This document shows positions 34,156 to 43,600 of a stretch of DNA of 50,117 nucleotides, piece after piece. The DNA is from UBA1189 sp045660385 (lineage in GTDB: Bacteria; Bacteroidota; Bacteroidia; Bacteroidales; Bacteroidaceae). The position numbers and the translations under genes are program-made. The stretch lies in the NCBI GenBank assembly GCA_045660385.1, contig JAZRDT010000145.1, positions 1 to 50,117 of the forward strand, given 5' to 3'. Below the pieces are notes generated by a model. The model saw only the letters and a program-made list of their open reading frames with translations. It did not search any database and was not told where the DNA came from. The number at the start of each line of letters is the position of its first letter. Position 1 is the stretch's first letter.

Positions 34156-37023
34156 TTATTTTTTGAATTTACCAGTTTCAGCATCGAAGATGCGGTCGTT
34201 CACCAAGAACCCTAAACCGCCATTGGTTGCATGGATCTGGTGTACAACGGCATAAGATGAGGTCTCGATATTCTGACCGCTGAACTCGATGTCGCGCGTC
34301 ATGATATTGTGGAGTATGCCTTCAGTGCCCTCTGCATTGTTTACGTAGCAGGTGTTGTCGAAGTCCTCGAAGTCGCCCTTAACAGAGATGGTTCCGTTCT
34401 GGGTTTGTACGGTAACGACGCTGAATCGCTTGGTTACTTCGTCCAAGGCTGCGGTTTCGTAGTTTATCACATACTTTGTTTCTTCACCCTCGATGATAGA
34501 GTGAGGGAGGTTGTCGACGTATACTGAGTTATCCTGGAAGTGATACTTAACGAAATTGACGATTAGTTCAACATCGGCTTTCAATGCAGCTTTCTTAGTT
34601 GCAATCTCAGCTGTGTAGGCATCGATTTGCGCAAGAATTGCATCAATCTGCTCTTGTGTCGCATCAGGATTGCTTACAAGATCACCGTACTCAAGTTCGA
34701 GGTCTGATCTCTTGGCGTCAATTGCCTGGAGTTCCAACGCTGCGGCCTCGCAGTCATCCCAATTAGGCAATCCCAGTGTATAGGCGATATCAATCTGTTC
34801 ATTAGTGGGTACGTATACCGTGTAGTGGTATGTATTGAATGTACGTACGTTGAGGTCCAAACCTCCGAGGTTCTCGAAGATTCTGTAGCGGGCGATGGAA
34901 TCCTCAATTACAACACCCTTCTTGTCTACGGGAGCAATTGCAGTCAATACATCATCATTACCTACGCAGAGCTCGTAGAACTTGGCAAATTCGGGTGTGG
35001 TTTCCATAACCTTGTTGACCGATTTTGTAGGGGGCTGGATCATGCCGGCATCCAAACGGTAGGTTTTACCGTTTTTCTGGTTGTAGGTGTGGCCGATAGC
35101 ACGGTATGTATTGTCTTCTACTTCTGCTCCACCAAAAATTTTTGTAACCTCATCTTCTGTAGCGTCATATTCAACTTTGATGGTACCATAACCCTTGGTC
35201 ATGTGGTACTTGTTTCCGTTGGTGAAGTCACCTACTACGATGTAGTATTCATACATATTGGTAAGGAGGTTCTTCAGACGTGTTGAACCGGTTTCGTTCT
35301 TTACAAACTTGACAGGCTCCAAAGTGGCGGGATCGCACTCCCACTGTTCTGCAAATACCTTACCTGCTTCAGACTTCGCATCCTTGTTGTACTTGAATAT
35401 GTACATGATGGGAGTGGGGTCGTTGATGGTCTTGGGATCGAGGTATTTGAAGCAACTGTCGCTGGGTACTACCAAACTGAAATGGCTACCCATGGCGAGC
35501 AGGTACTTGTCGTATTCGTATTGGTTGATTGCCCAGTTTGCAATGTTCAGTGAGTCGCTCAGCATGACAGGAGCGGTAACGGCAACATAGCGCGCGGGAC
35601 TATATACAGCATTTGTTACGTAGACCAAACCATTGTTGGCGATGATACACTCATCGATGTGGTCCTTCTGTATACCCATCGGGTCACGGGCATCGTCCAT
35701 GATGCTTGAAAATTTTGAAGGAACAGCATTATTGAATGAGTTCTTCATCATGTTGCGCATCAGGTATTGGATGTCCTCCAAGGGGATGCTGTCGATGGCC
35801 TCTTCCAGACCTGCGCCGAAGGGATCGGTAACATTGCGGCCATAGCGCTCAATCAAAGCTTGACCCTCACCCACGGTGAAGTAGGTCTTCAACGCGTCAT
35901 CGCTCGGAGCGAAGATGATACCCATATCGTTCTCCTTGGTGGTGGAACCGCTTGTACCGGCCTTGTACTCGTTCCAACCCGGATCGAAGAGCAATGAAGC
36001 CTTGGCGTTGTGCTCGAGATCGTCGATGTCGCGATAACTGAGGTATCCAGTACCGTTACCAGTAGTCGCAACACCTCTATTGCTGCCGGAGGTGTAGTAT
36101 CTCTTCTCGTAAACATACTCAGCGTTGGCATCGTCGCCGTAGTGGTAGATACGGTTGAAATCGGCTGTCAATGTGGTGTTGGGTACAGGTACAGCGAAAC
36201 GGTCGAGCATGCGGCTGAATATATCAGTCTTACCGTTGGTGCGGATCTCCTCTGCCATGTTTGAAGGAGCAATGAGCAGGCCGTCGAGCTCGTGTACATA
36301 GCCGTTCTTACAGGTTGCATTCTGGTTGATGACCTTCTTGTCGAAGATGAATGCATCCTTGGTGGTTGCATTGTATCTGTGGTTCAGGAGGATGTTGAGG
36401 TCCTCATCGCTGATAGAGTTCTGATAGAGCTGCTCCTCGAGGAAGTGTACCATCATGGTCTGTGTACCATCGAGTGCCAAACGGATACCGTTGGTACGGA
36501 ACTTGTCCCAATCGGGGTTGTTCTGAGGCAGGTCAGCATCGAAGAACAGACCGATGGAGTCGGTTGTCGTAGCTGAAGTAACCTGACGGAGACAACGGCC
36601 GATGTTGGGCTCTGATTTTTCATCAGGAGCGGGAGTGTTTGACATCAGTTCAAGAAGATAGGCATTATCCAACATGGCATTGTTGAGGATGATGCGCTTG
36701 TGGGCGAGGGTGAGCTGCTCATAAGAGTCGTAGCCCCATTCCTCCTTGATGCCTTTGAGGAAAGCATCGTCGTTGGCCACAAACAAGGTCTTACTACCCG
36801 TCTTGGATAGTACATCCTTGTAGTTCAAATCTTCGATTACTTTTAGGAAGAGGGTGAAGTTACCTTTTTCTTCCAGATACTCGTAAATGCTTGCGCCCAA
36901 GAAGTCCGGTTCTCTGTCGTCGTAGTAGTACTCATCACGACAGGATTGAACTGTAGCACAAACAAATAGCAAGCAAGCCATGCTGATGAACTTGCCCACT
37001 TTGGACGTGTGTCTCTTGCTCAT
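34156..37023 (-). CDS. Large FAS1 lipoprotein with four fasciclin units, first of operon
   Basis: A 955-aa lipoprotein (TVQSC, Cys28, then Arg-Asp and further acidic residues). About four FAS1-like units can be traced: (1) NFTLFLKVIEDLNYKDVL / KTLFVANDDAF / KNGYVHELDGLL; (2) DIFSRMLDRFAVP / GIIFAPSDDALKTYF / NNGLVYVTNAVY; (3) YDKYLLAMGSHFSLVVPSD / KNGKTYRLDAGMI; (4) FAKFYELCVGND / YTVYVPTNEQIDIA / EGILHNIMTRDI. The fourth is interrupted by a Glu/Lys/Ala-rich coiled-coil hairpin (about 755-815). It opens the seven-gene string under a -7 box at 37074-37081. FAS1 units usually mediate adhesion or binding; the partner is unknown. Confidence 0.85.
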   Translation of the reverse strand: MSKRHTSKVGKFISMACLLFVCATVQSCRDEYYYDDREPDFLGASIYEYLEEKGNFTLFLKVIEDLNYKDVLSKTGSKTLFVANDDAFLKGIKEEWGYDSYEQLTLAHKRIILNNAMLDNAYLLELMSNTPAPDEKSEPNIGRCLRQVTSATTTDSIGLFFDADLPQNNPDWDKFRTNGIRLALDGTQTMMVHFLEEQLYQNSISDEDLNILLNHRYNATTKDAFIFDKKVINQNATCKNGYVHELDGLLIAPSNMAEEIRTNGKTDIFSRMLDRFAVPVPNTTLTADFNRIYHYGDDANAEYVYEKRYYTSGSNRGVATTGNGTGYLSYRDIDDLEHNAKASLLFDPGWNEYKAGTSGSTTKENDMGIIFAPSDDALKTYFTVGEGQALIERYGRNVTDPFGAGLEEAIDSIPLEDIQYLMRNMMKNSFNNAVPSKFSSIMDDARDPMGIQKDHIDECIIANNGLVYVTNAVYSPARYVAVTAPVMLSDSLNIANWAINQYEYDKYLLAMGSHFSLVVPSDSCFKYLDPKTINDPTPIMYIFKYNKDAKSEAGKVFAEQWECDPATLEPVKFVKNETGSTRLKNLLTNMYEYYIVVGDFTNGNKYHMTKGYGTIKVEYDATEDEVTKIFGGAEVEDNTYRAIGHTYNQKNGKTYRLDAGMIQPPTKSVNKVMETTPEFAKFYELCVGNDDVLTAIAPVDKKGVVIEDSIARYRIFENLGGLDLNVRTFNTYHYTVYVPTNEQIDIAYTLGLPNWDDCEAAALELQAIDAKRSDLELEYGDLVSNPDATQEQIDAILAQIDAYTAEIATKKAALKADVELIVNFVKYHFQDNSVYVDNLPHSIIEGEETKYVINYETAALDEVTKRFSVVTVQTQNGTISVKGDFEDFDNTCYVNNAEGTEGILHNIMTRDIEFSGQNIETSSYAVVHQIHATNGGLGFLVNDRIFDAETGKFKK

Positions 37024-37073
37024 ATTCGATATTAGTTAATGTTATTTTATGCTAATTTACACTATTTAACGGA

Positions 37074-37081
37074 CAAAGGTA
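37074..37081 (-). promoter_or_regulatory. -7 box of the FAS1/SusCD operon
   Basis: TACCTTTG on the minus strand, 50 bp before the first FAS1 gene. The -33 position reads TTAG rather than TTTG, so the promoter is weaker than others here or needs an activator. It is the only TAnnTTTG box found in the spacers of the 17-kb string. Confidence 0.55.
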
Positions 37082-37173
37082 TATTTAATTCTTCATACTT
37101 GCTAATTTATAATTAGATTTTTTTGCATTTCGCGCGAATTTTAACCTTTGGTTATCCGTTGTTTGTTTTTGCG

Positions 37174-38682
37174 TTATTTAGTCTCACTGGTTGTGTTTCC
37201 CTTGAAAACGGCCGATTGTACCGGCTGCTCGATGTGGCGGGCAAATTCCTGTGGAGTGATGGTGACAGGCTCAATCATGTACTCGGGGACATTGTAGCTT
37301 TTGTAGTAGTCGTTGTAGAAGTAGGGGTCCTTTTGGGGAAGAATGAAGGGCTTGTGGGCTCGTCCGCTCTTGTCAAAATAGGCGATATAGAGGCGGGTAT
37401 ATCCACCATCGTCGCGGCGGCTAGTGAAGAGGATCCAACGACCGTTGCTTGACCATGAGTGGTAGCTTTCGACATCCTTGCTGTTGATTTCGCGAACATT
37501 GCGCAACTGATTTGTTTTCAGGTCTATCAGGTAGAGGTCGGCATCCTTGTGCCAGATGTGGAAACAACCATATTCGGCCATACCAAAAAGTAGATAACGT
37601 CCGTCGGGTGAGATTCGCGGTAACGTAGCACTTTTGCCCAATGAATCGGCGTTGAGTACCAGTTCGCTGGGACCAAAGGTCTTGGTTTCAGGGTCGAAGG
37701 GTTTGCGATAGATGTTGTAGTGGAAACTCTTGTAATTGTCGATAATCTCACGCTCTCTACCGGCATGGTTCTGTATCTCGTAATGGGCTGAGTTGTAGTA
37801 CAGCATCTTGCCATCGGGAGCCCAAGCGGGGAATACCTCCCATTCGAGGGTGTCGTGCTCAATGAAACTCACTTCGTTGTTGTCTATGTCATAGAGTATG
37901 AGGTCGCTCTTAAGGTCTTGTACCTCAATTTTATTGCTGTTTTTTGTATGGAACGATTGGCCTGTATCGTTAATCGAGTAGGCTATGAGGTTGTGGGTGG
38001 GGTGCCATGCGGGGTATACACCAGCCGAAATGGTCGAATCGGTCTTGAGATTGATCTTCTTGACTTCTCCGTCGGTGACAAGCATGGTGCCTCCCTTGTA
38101 CTGACGCACATGAAACTGCATATTGTCGGTCTTGTAGTTCTTGTACGAGTGACAGTTGATGCATTGTCCCTCTTCGTCGGTACAATGTAGCATGTTGTTG
38201 TATATCATGCTCTCGTCGAAGTTGGCGAGGTTTCGCTGACGTATACTCAACTCCTCATAGGTTACGTACGATGGAGCGATGATGCGGTACGAGATGTAGG
38301 GGTCGATAGGTTCTTCGGCGATAGTCCACATCATTGTGCGGTATTTGACCCAGCCTTCGCCTGTCTTTGCGTAGGTGTTGATCTTTACCTTTTTCCCTTT
38401 GTTGGCTTCGATGAACTGGTGCCATCTCTTTATGTTCCAACGCGCCTCTTTTCCCTTGGTTACAAGGGTTTGTCCGTCTCCTTGCAACTCGGTGACGAAG
38501 GTTTCGCCCTCCATGGTGTAGGCAAAGTTCAGAGGGGCAATGTTGTAGGGGATGGTGATACTCTTGTAGTTGGGGTATATGTCGGGGATTTTGTCTACTT
38601 CGGTGTAGTGTCCCGGAACCTTGGCGGTGCAGCTCGCGAGGAGGCAGAGCGTAGCGATGAGTGGTAGGTGATAGTATTTCAT
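37174..38682 (-). CDS. PD40/TolB-like beta-propeller lipoprotein with CXXCH motif
   Basis: A 502-aa lipoprotein (lipobox LLASC, Cys18). An N-terminal beta domain (about 25-165) leads to a short segment containing Cys174-Ile-Asn-Cys177-His178, the covalent haem-binding signature of c-type cytochromes. A WD40-like (PD40) beta-propeller follows (about 215-470), with TolB-type blades such as AGVYPAWHPTHNLIAYS, FPAWAPDGKMLYYNSA, LPRISPDGRYLLFGM and YHSWSSNGRWILFTS. No Asp follows the lipidated Cys (Cys-Thr-Ala-Lys), unlike the SusCD/FAS1 lipoproteins, so a periplasm-facing location is plausible. It is last of a probable operon with DUF6057 and the GH128-like gene. Haem binding is a prediction from the motif only. 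Confidence 0.8.
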   Translation of the reverse strand: MKYYHLPLIATLCLLASCTAKVPGHYTEVDKIPDIYPNYKSITIPYNIAPLNFAYTMEGETFVTELQGDGQTLVTKGKEARWNIKRWHQFIEANKGKKVKINTYAKTGEGWVKYRTMMWTIAEEPIDPYISYRIIAPSYVTYEELSIRQRNLANFDESMIYNNMLHCTDEEGQCINCHSYKNYKTDNMQFHVRQYKGGTMLVTDGEVKKINLKTDSTISAGVYPAWHPTHNLIAYSINDTGQSFHTKNSNKIEVQDLKSDLILYDIDNNEVSFIEHDTLEWEVFPAWAPDGKMLYYNSAHYEIQNHAGREREIIDNYKSFHYNIYRKPFDPETKTFGPSELVLNADSLGKSATLPRISPDGRYLLFGMAEYGCFHIWHKDADLYLIDLKTNQLRNVREINSKDVESYHSWSSNGRWILFTSRRDDGGYTRLYIAYFDKSGRAHKPFILPQKDPYFYNDYYKSYNVPEYMIEPVTITPQEFARHIEQPVQSAVFKGNTTSETK

Positions 38683-38710
38683 TGGGGGATTTGTTTATTA
38701 GGATTAGGGC

Positions 38711-38746
38711 CTAGACTATCTAGAGTCTCTAGAATTTCTAGAGGGA
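38711..38746. repeat. Four 9-bp CTAGA repeats in spacer
   Basis: Four contiguous 9-bp units (CTAGACTAT, CTAGAGTCT, CTAGAATTT, CTAGAGGGA) end just before the DUF6057 stop region and fill most of the spacer to the propeller gene. TCTAGA is self-complementary, so local pairing is likely. Confidence 0.85.
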
Positions 38747-38749
38747 GAG

Positions 38750-40603
38750 TTAATATGATTTCACATCTCGGATAAAGAAGTAGAAATAGTAGAATGTATC
38801 GCCGAAACGCTCGTAGAAGAGCTTTTTTGCTTCAGGGTCGCGTTCTACGTCTTTTACTGCATGCTTTTGCGCAAAGCGCATGAAGTCCTGGAAACGTAGC
38901 TTAATAGCTTTGTCGAAGGGCATCTTGCTGATGTCTACTGTCTTTTCCAAGTTGCCATAGAGCAGGGCTGCCTCTTGATAGTGTGTGGGCATGCGGTCGG
39001 TCTTGTGGCTATTGGCGTAACGGAAGAAGCAGTTCCAGAAGGTTTGGATATCCTTCAGTGTAAGTGCGCACATCAGAGCGGTCTCATCAAACATCGGTGT
39101 GTTCAAGTCGCTATAGGTGTGTGCAAAGTAGTTGAGCAGGTATATCTCTACCAAGGTGTTGTCACCATCAAGTTGGTCCTCAAACTGATAGAGGGGGAGG
39201 ATGCTGGCAAACTCACGGTCTTTGGCTATGAGTGAGGGGTTCTCAACGAACTTTTCGTACTTCTTGGCCCATTTTTTGTAGAAGAGGGTTTTCTTCAACG
39301 TGTTGATATACTTTTGTGCTAAGTCGTATTCACCCGATATGATAGAGGTTTTTACCATATATTTCAGGTAGTCGACCTTCCAACCATACTCTACGGCATC
39401 TTCAAGACACCAACGGTAGCAGAAATTCATGCGGGCATAGTGGTAATAGAGCATCTTGCCTCCAACCTGCATCAGACGGATCTCGAAGGGGGATGCAGCA
39501 GGTTCTCCTCCATCAAGGTAATGGAACATCTCATCACCGGCTCGTCCAAGTTTGAGCAAAGCAAGATTGCGGTTCAGAACCATAAGTCGGGTTGGAGTCT
39601 GTTCCTGCGCCTTGGCAATGTCGAGCACCTTGCGCCACTCGAGGCGCTCCATGTAATGGTTCATCTTGATTTCAGCACGGAAATTGGGGTCGCGGAACCA
39701 AAAGAATTGTACGATGAATACAATCACAACGGCACTGATGCTCTGTGAAAGAATGAAACGGCTCTTGGGCATTGTGAAGGATGGTGCGAGGTCGAATCGG
39801 ATGAAGGGGATAACCAGGGGGAAGAGATAGAGCAGGATATAGGGTACCCAGGTGCGCAGGTCGCGTGCTTCGAAGAAGAAGGCAGGCATGCCTGCTGTAA
39901 ACATACGTACGAAACGGGTCTGACTATATATACTATAATATAATATAGGAGTCGCGGCAGCTGCTGCGATGCAGAGCAAGGCAAGGCCGATGTTGCGGTC
40001 CTCGGCTTTAACTACGGACAGTACGGCTATTGCAAGCAGGGCGAGCAGGGCATAGAATCCGAAGAGAGGGTAGCCTGCAGCCGCGATGGCTACGACCAGG
40101 AGGTATTGACCCCACCCCTTGATGACTTGATGGAGACGTAGGGCTGAAAGGGTGAAGAGGAAACCTATCAGCATGGAGAAGAAGTAGCCTTGGGTCTTAA
40201 TCTGGAAGATCCAGTATCCGGCCTCCATGGCACAGCTCAGGATAAGGGCTCCGGGGAGCAGGGTGAGAAGTCCCCAGCGTGCTGGAATCTTGAATACCTG
40301 CAGGGTGAGCAATTGTACCACGAACAGCAGGCCGACAAAGATGAGCGAGCCTACCATCGGATAATAGAAGAACTGCGTGAGGAAGCTGGCGATGTAGCTC
40401 ATCAGTCCGCCAGGAACCAACATGCGTTCGTCAAAGAATACTTTGGTGGGCAACCATAGTGAGAGCTCTTGCACGCGGAAGAGGTACTCGTGTTCAAAGA
40501 TGTTGAGCACTGCCCATGCTACAGCCACGAAGACTGCTCCGGCGATGAGGGGAAAGCGCTTGAGCTTGCCCTCTTCTACGGTAGGTTTGGTGGTTTGGGT
40601 CAT
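38750..40603 (-). CDS. DUF6057-type membrane protein with soluble helical C-terminus
   Basis: A 617-aa protein. The N-terminal ~310 residues hold about nine to ten membrane helices (for example AGAVFVAVAWAVLNIF, MVGSLIFVGLLFVVQLL, GLALLCIAAAAATPILYYSI and ISAVVIVFIVQFFWF). The C-terminal ~300 residues are soluble and alpha-helical with a TPR-like look (YDLAQKYINTLKKTLFYKKW, ALMCALTLKDIQTFWNCFFRYA). The layout fits Bacteroidetes DUF6057 proteins as I remember them. Their function is unknown. It lies between the GH128-like gene (55 bp upstream) and the CXXCH propeller gene (67 bp downstream), both gaps filled by short tandem repeats. Confidence 0.7.
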   Translation of the reverse strand: MTQTTKPTVEEGKLKRFPLIAGAVFVAVAWAVLNIFEHEYLFRVQELSLWLPTKVFFDERMLVPGGLMSYIASFLTQFFYYPMVGSLIFVGLLFVVQLLTLQVFKIPARWGLLTLLPGALILSCAMEAGYWIFQIKTQGYFFSMLIGFLFTLSALRLHQVIKGWGQYLLVVAIAAAGYPLFGFYALLALLAIAVLSVVKAEDRNIGLALLCIAAAAATPILYYSIYSQTRFVRMFTAGMPAFFFEARDLRTWVPYILLYLFPLVIPFIRFDLAPSFTMPKSRFILSQSISAVVIVFIVQFFWFRDPNFRAEIKMNHYMERLEWRKVLDIAKAQEQTPTRLMVLNRNLALLKLGRAGDEMFHYLDGGEPAASPFEIRLMQVGGKMLYYHYARMNFCYRWCLEDAVEYGWKVDYLKYMVKTSIISGEYDLAQKYINTLKKTLFYKKWAKKYEKFVENPSLIAKDREFASILPLYQFEDQLDGDNTLVEIYLLNYFAHTYSDLNTPMFDETALMCALTLKDIQTFWNCFFRYANSHKTDRMPTHYQEAALLYGNLEKTVDISKMPFDKAIKLRFQDFMRFAQKHAVKDVERDPEAKKLFYERFGDTFYYFYFFIRDVKSY

Positions 40604-40619
40604 AGTTTATTGTTTTATT

Positions 40620-40659
40620 TATTAAAGTCTATTAAGGGGGATTAAGGGCTATTAAGGGT
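40620..40659. repeat. Four 10-bp ATTAAGGG repeats in spacer
   Basis: Four contiguous 10-bp units (TATTAAAGTC, TATTAAGGGG, GATTAAGGGC, TATTAAGGGT) run up to the stop codon of the GH128-like gene and occupy most of the spacer before DUF6057. Confidence 0.85.
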
Positions 40660-43600
40660 TAGTGGATACTGATTTTTCTTTGGTTGATGAGGTAAGTGCC
40701 GGGGGCGAGAGCGATGCGTGCCGTGCCTTTGACTGTAACCTTCTCTATCAAACGTCCGTCTAGTGTATGTATTGTTATTGTCTGTTGGCGGGGTGAGATA
40801 ATCTCGATATATCCTTTGCCTTGCTTGAATTGTGTGCCATCGGGCATGATAGCCGCAATGTCTGTATCAAGGTTGAGACTAATTGCTTTACTGTAGGTGT
40901 CGCCGCCGATGAGGGTGGTCGCATGCAGACGGAAGTGGATGGTGCCTTCCTTAAAGGTTGCTGCATCCGTGCTGAGTGTGTAGCTATTGCTGTCGAATTT
41001 CCAGCGTCCTGTTTCCTCGTAGGCTGTAGCCCAAGTTGTGCCATCGTAGCTGTATTCCACTACGAGCGCATCGGTGACGTCGCCATTCGGGTTGGTCACG
41101 GCAAAGTCTATGCTGTTGCTCTTGGCATTATAGCTTGCTGTCATGCTGACTTCCTGCAATGAAGGCTTCCACCAGTCGGGGATATACTGCACTTCGGCCT
41201 TGTAGGCAAACGATGAGGGGTAGTCACGGAAGATGAAACCGGCGGGTGTGGGCCAACCATCGTCGTAGATCATCTTGTTGTACCAGAGGTCGTCGTTGTA
41301 GGGTACGTAGCGCTCCACGTAGTCGAGACTTTCGAGCAGGTCGAAAATTTGCTGGTATTTCTTGGCAGCATCGTTCACATTGCCTTCGCTGGGCTTGTCC
41401 CAAGAGGCTCCGTTCTCCATCTCGGTAATCCAGATGGGGCGTCCGGTGGCGTTGTGGATATCTTCGAGGCGCTTCTTCCAGGTAGCTACATCCTCTTTCC
41501 AGTAGGAGTGTGTCACTACGAAGTCGCAGCGGTAGGCGTAGTTATGGCAATACTGCGCGTAGTTCTTGAGCCAGCCGGCATCGGTGGGTGAGGGCGAACC
41601 GATGCGCATACCGCTCTCGAAGAATTCCGTGTGATGGGTAAAGGCGCTCCACTCGCTGATGGCACCTCCGCACGAGCATTGGGCCGAACCATGCTGTTCC
41701 GAGTGCTCGGGCTCGTTGTATCCGAGTACATGGGTCGACTCCTCCAACGCATTGATCTGTGACCATCCCGGCCACCAGAGGTGTTGCTTGATGGGCACGT
41801 ATTCAAGGTCTGCAGTGCTCTTACGGTCGGCACTCCAGGTATAGAACCAGTTGGCGCGGATTGTCTCTGTATGGGTGTTGATGGTGCTATTTCCCTTGGT
41901 GCTGCCCCAGCCCTTCTTCGATACATATTGCCAGGGCTTCACTACGATACTTGATACGCGACGGTTGAGCGCTTCTGGTGCTACGGGAATAAGCAGATCG
42001 TCGTGGTCGGCTACAAATACGCGGCTGTATCCGCTACCGTCGGCATTGGTGGCGAAGGTTACCATGTAGCCGCGTTTCAAGATAAAACTTTGCATCGTAT
42101 TGGCCTTTATGCCAAGATTGTTGTGCTTGCCTATGCTGTAGTTGGTAGCTTCGCCGGCATAAAGCTCACCACTGAAGATGGAGAGAGGCTGTACGCTTGC
42201 GGGGTAAGGTATGATGGCTGCTCCATCAAGATAGATGGCTGCACGGTAGTTGGTCTTCGATTGTGCTTTGTTACCGTTGATGGTGATGCGTGTGTTCATT
42301 GCCTGTGTGGTAGCCGAAGGGCGTGTGTGGGGGAAAATCACCCAGCACTTCTCATTGCGAATGTCCATAGAAGACGCTTCCAATGTGGCCTCTTCGTTGA
42401 GAAGGAAATAGTCGGCCGGTTCGCTCAGGAGAAGGTCGCATTGGTAGGCCTGTGCGATTTGACGCTTCACCTTATTGTATTTGTCTCCATCGTATTTACC
42501 GGGTGCGAGTGCCTTCTCGGAGCTGATAATTTCAGCAACGTAGCTGCTCAGGTGTTGGGTGGCGAGGCCTGTGTATTCTGTCTTTTCGCCTCCCGTGGTT
42601 AGTGCAGGTACTTGATAGGTGGGAGCGCTGCCTGCCAATTGATTGTTGTGATAGATGTGTAAGGTTCCTTTGTCTACCACCATGCGGAAGTTGTGTTTGT
42701 TGCCCTTGTCTACTATGTCGGCAACCGTTTGTCCGCCTATGCTGATGCTTGTGCGGCTGATTCCTACCAAGGCTCCTTGTTTGTTGCGGTTGCGGATGAG
42801 GAGATACATGGTAGAGTCATTGGCAAAGGTGACGCTGTCGAGGCTGAGGGTGTAGCTGTCGCTCAAACTGAGTCGGTGGTTGTCGTATGTAGCCCATACG
42901 CGGATGTCTCCGGCGTCCTCAGATGAACTCTCCTTGCATGTGTCGATGGCTGCTTCAACCTCAGCTGTAGTGGTCACAATGCGTTCGATGTCGGCAAATG
43001 TAGCGGCATCCGCTATGGCTTGTGCTTTATCAAGGACTGCTTGCAGGTTGGCTGTGGCTGCCAGCCCATAGATGCCGCTACCCACTATCTGCTTACCCAG
43101 CGCAATGGCTTCGTTGAGGTCGCTGAGGTAGAGGGCGAGGCGGCTCTCCTCGAGGGTGAACTGAGCCTCTACGAGTTGCCATACGGTGCGTTCGCTTTGA
43201 GGCTTGTCGTAGTATACGCCAATGTATTCGTCGTTATCCTGTCCGCTGTCCACGCCCAACACTTTTCCGCTGTACAGTGAGGTGATGGTTCCGACTGTAC
43301 CTTCGGTGATGGCCCAGAGGTCGGTGTTGTTCGATGCTTTGGCATCGGCAAGCGTCATGCTCCAGGTATTGGCTGTGCTGGCTGCAAGGTACTTGCCCGT
43401 CGCTTTGTGGCGCAAGCGGAAGTAACCGGCCTTGTCGCTCTGCTCGGCACACCAGGTGTGGGCGGCATTGGCTGCAGCACCGTCTGAAACGACAAGTGCA
43501 GGCACGTTGCTGGCGTTGATGCCGAGTAAACGGCTGTAATAGGTGTTGTAGAGGTAGTATTCACCACCAGCATACAGTTTGTTGGTGATGTTCTTGATGG

